Below are positions 62,570-64,000 of a DNA stretch of 64,000 nucleotides, piece by piece. The notes beneath the pieces are model-generated. The model made no database searches. It was not told the origin of the DNA and saw only the letters and a program-made list of their open reading frames with translations. The position numbers and the translations under genes are program-made. Positions within the stretch are counted from its first letter, which is position 1; every line of letters begins with the position of its first letter. The DNA comes from Solirubrobacter phytolaccae (lineage in GTDB: Bacteria; Actinomycetota; Thermoleophilia; Solirubrobacterales; Solirubrobacteraceae), in the NCBI RefSeq assembly GCF_027587195.1, contig NZ_JAPDDP010000018.1:1-64000 (forward strand), read 5' to 3'.

Positions 62570-64000
62570 GTGCCGGGCCTGCGGTCGCTCCGTAACCGGC
62601 TGGCCGTCATCTTTGCGCTGATCATCATCGGCGCGATCGGCACGATCTACCTGTCGGTGACGCCCCGCCTGGAGGCGTCGCTCACGGCGCAGCGGCTCGA
62701 CCAGATCCGCGCGACGGCGACGCAGTACACGCCGAGCGTCGGCTCGCGGCTCCGCCTGCCGAACGAGTTGCCGCTCCTCGAGGACGGCGAGACCGTCGAC
62801 GAGGCCCGGATCATCCGCGATCGCAAGCTTCGGATCCGCGACGAGGTCGCCGACCGCATCAACACCGAGGTCATCGTCATGTCCCGCAACGAGGACGGCC
62901 TGTTCGCGTACGCGGACTCGCAGCCCGGGGGCGGCGTGACCAGCCAGGACGTGCAGCGCGTGACGGAGGAGACGCTGCGCACCGGGCGGCTGGCCTCGGC
63001 GACCGTGACCACGCCGACCGGGCCGTTCGCCATCGCCGCGTCGAGGATCACCGACGACCAGATCGCCGAGGACGAGGGTCCGTACGTGGCCGTCTTCGCC
63101 ACCTCGCTCTCCGACGTGCAGGACAACGTCACGCTGATCCGCAGCCAGGTGCTCATCTCCGGCGGCATCGCGCTCGTGATCGCGATCCTCGCCGGCTATC
63201 TCGTGGCGCGGGCGCTGTCGGCGCGCGTGAAGCGGCTCGAGCGGGCGGCCCGCAAGGTGGCGGCGGGCGACTTCTCGCAGCCGATCAAGGCCGACTCGGA
63301 CGATGAGCTCGGCCAGCTCGCTCGCACGTTCAACGAGATGCAGGACCAGCTCGCGCGGCTCGATCGCGCGCGCAAGCAGTTCATCGCGTCGGCCTCGCAC
63401 GAGCTGCGGACGCCGATCTTCTCGCTCGGCGGCTTCCTCGAGCTGCTCGCCGACGAGGACCTCGACGAGGAGACGCGGCGCGCGTTCCTGGAGCAGATCC
63501 GCGGCCAGGTCGACCGGATGCGCAACCTGGCGGTCGAGCTGCTCGACCTCTCGCGGCTGGAGGCGGGCGCGCTGGAGCTGCGGCCGGAGCCGACGGACGT
63601 GGGGCAGCTCGCGCGTGAGGTGGCGTCGGAGTTCACGCCGCTCGCCTCCCAGCACGCGTCCGAGGTGGAGCTGGACCTGCGGCCCGAGCCGATCGAGCTC
63701 GAGTGCGATCCCGAGCGCGTCGCGCAGGTGCTGCGGATCCTGCTCGACAACGCGCTGCGCCACACCCCGCCGGGCACCGGGGTTCGGGTTTCGGCGGCAC
63801 GGGCGAACGGGCACGTTCGCCTGGAGGTCGTGGACCGCGGCCCCGGGATCACGGACCAGAACATGCCCCACATCTTCGAGCCGTTCTTCACCTCCGCCGA
63901 GCAGGCCCAGGGCGCCGGCCTCGGGCTCGCGATCGCCCGCGAGCTGGCCGAGCGCATGCAGGGGCGCCTGGACGTGCGCTCGCGCCCGGGCAAGACGATC
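62570..64000 (+). CDS. Sensor histidine kinase (partial, runs off the right edge)
   Basis: 477 codons from GTG 62570. TM1 (LAVIFALIIIGAIGTIYL), a ~150-residue extracellular sensor, TM2 (LISGGIALVIAILAGYLVA), a HAMP domain (LSARVKRLERAARKVAAGD), HisKA with His277 in ASASHELRTPIFSLGGFL, and HATPase with N-box LLDNALRHTPPG, G1 DRGPGITD and G2 GAGLGLAIARELAE. Only the last strands of the ATPase are missing. It signals to the upstream regulator. The stimulus is unknown. Confidence 0.93.
   Translation, partial: MPGLRSLRNRLAVIFALIIIGAIGTIYLSVTPRLEASLTAQRLDQIRATATQYTPSVGSRLRLPNELPLLEDGETVDEARIIRDRKLRIRDEVADRINTEVIVMSRNEDGLFAYADSQPGGGVTSQDVQRVTEETLRTGRLASATVTTPTGPFAIAASRITDDQIAEDEGPYVAVFATSLSDVQDNVTLIRSQVLISGGIALVIAILAGYLVARALSARVKRLERAARKVAAGDFSQPIKADSDDELGQLARTFNEMQDQLARLDRARKQFIASASHELRTPIFSLGGFLELLADEDLDEETRRAFLEQIRGQVDRMRNLAVELLDLSRLEAGALELRPEPTDVGQLAREVASEFTPLASQHASEVELDLRPEPIELECDPERVAQVLRILLDNALRHTPPGTGVRVSAARANGHVRLEVVDRGPGITDQNMPHIFEPFFTSAEQAQGAGLGLAIARELAERMQGRLDVRSRPGKTI

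Overview
This is a gene-dense, very GC-rich actinobacterial chromosome segment with no IS element, prophage, rRNA operon or CRISPR array that I can see. The GC-biased codon use, many GTG/TTG starts, overlapping stop/start codons and the gene complement (class E-like sortase, L,D-transpeptidase with PG-binding domain, CcmABCD joined to HemA/HemC/CobA-HemD, and a Clp-N protein with a recombinase-like HTH) suggest a soil member of Thermoleophilia/Solirubrobacterales. That placement is inference, not proven by a marker gene.

Region 1 (1-21.4 kb) looks specialised for peptides and proline derivatives. It holds an FAD/Fe-S oxidoreductase, a secreted Xaa-Pro peptidase (S15), a secreted M6 metalloprotease sharing a C-terminal domain with it, a complete Dpp peptide importer (SBP-B-C-D-F), a PucR-type regulator, a large protein of unknown function with 36-bp tandem repeats, and an operon for a FadR-type regulator, a DHDPS-family lyase and a 4-hydroxyproline epimerase. 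Together these fit breakdown of proline- or hydroxyproline-rich protein, uptake of the peptides and catabolism of hydroxyproline.

Region 2 (21.7-32.6 kb) is a tetrapyrrole block. It contains a DUF2236 oxygenase-like protein, a siroheme-type precorrin-2 dehydrogenase, a subtilase, a MogA/MoaB protein with no usual start codon, CcmA-B-C-D, HemA, HemC, a CobA-HemD fusion, a SAM hydroxide adenosyltransferase and a biotin ligase, mostly with overlapping ends.

Region 3 (32.6-45.6 kb) is mixed. It has a two-gene unit of unknown function with an acidic tail, an SF2 helicase with a ~500-residue disordered basic tail followed by an SDR enzyme, a thioredoxin-like protein, a GalT-like protein, Dtd, ClpP, an SRPBCC/ArsR pair, a 3-hydroxybutyrate dehydrogenase-like SDR and a Clp-N/HTH protein.

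Region 4 (45.6-64 kb) has a second Dpp transporter without a binding protein, tRNA-Arg(CCU), PyrE, a YbdK-type ligase, cell-wall enzymes (L,D-transpeptidase, class A PBP), a CPBP protease, MscS, CspA, IF-1, ThiL, a FlgM-like protein, a sortase, an M28-like membrane protein and a two-component pair running off the right edge.

The most unusual signal is a structured intergenic repeat of about 165-200 bp with three copies (21.5-21.7, 45.65-45.85 and 45.95-46.11 kb). Each copy lies directly after a stop codon, in the same orientation as the gene it follows, and each is followed by a long perfect inverted repeat of unrelated sequence.
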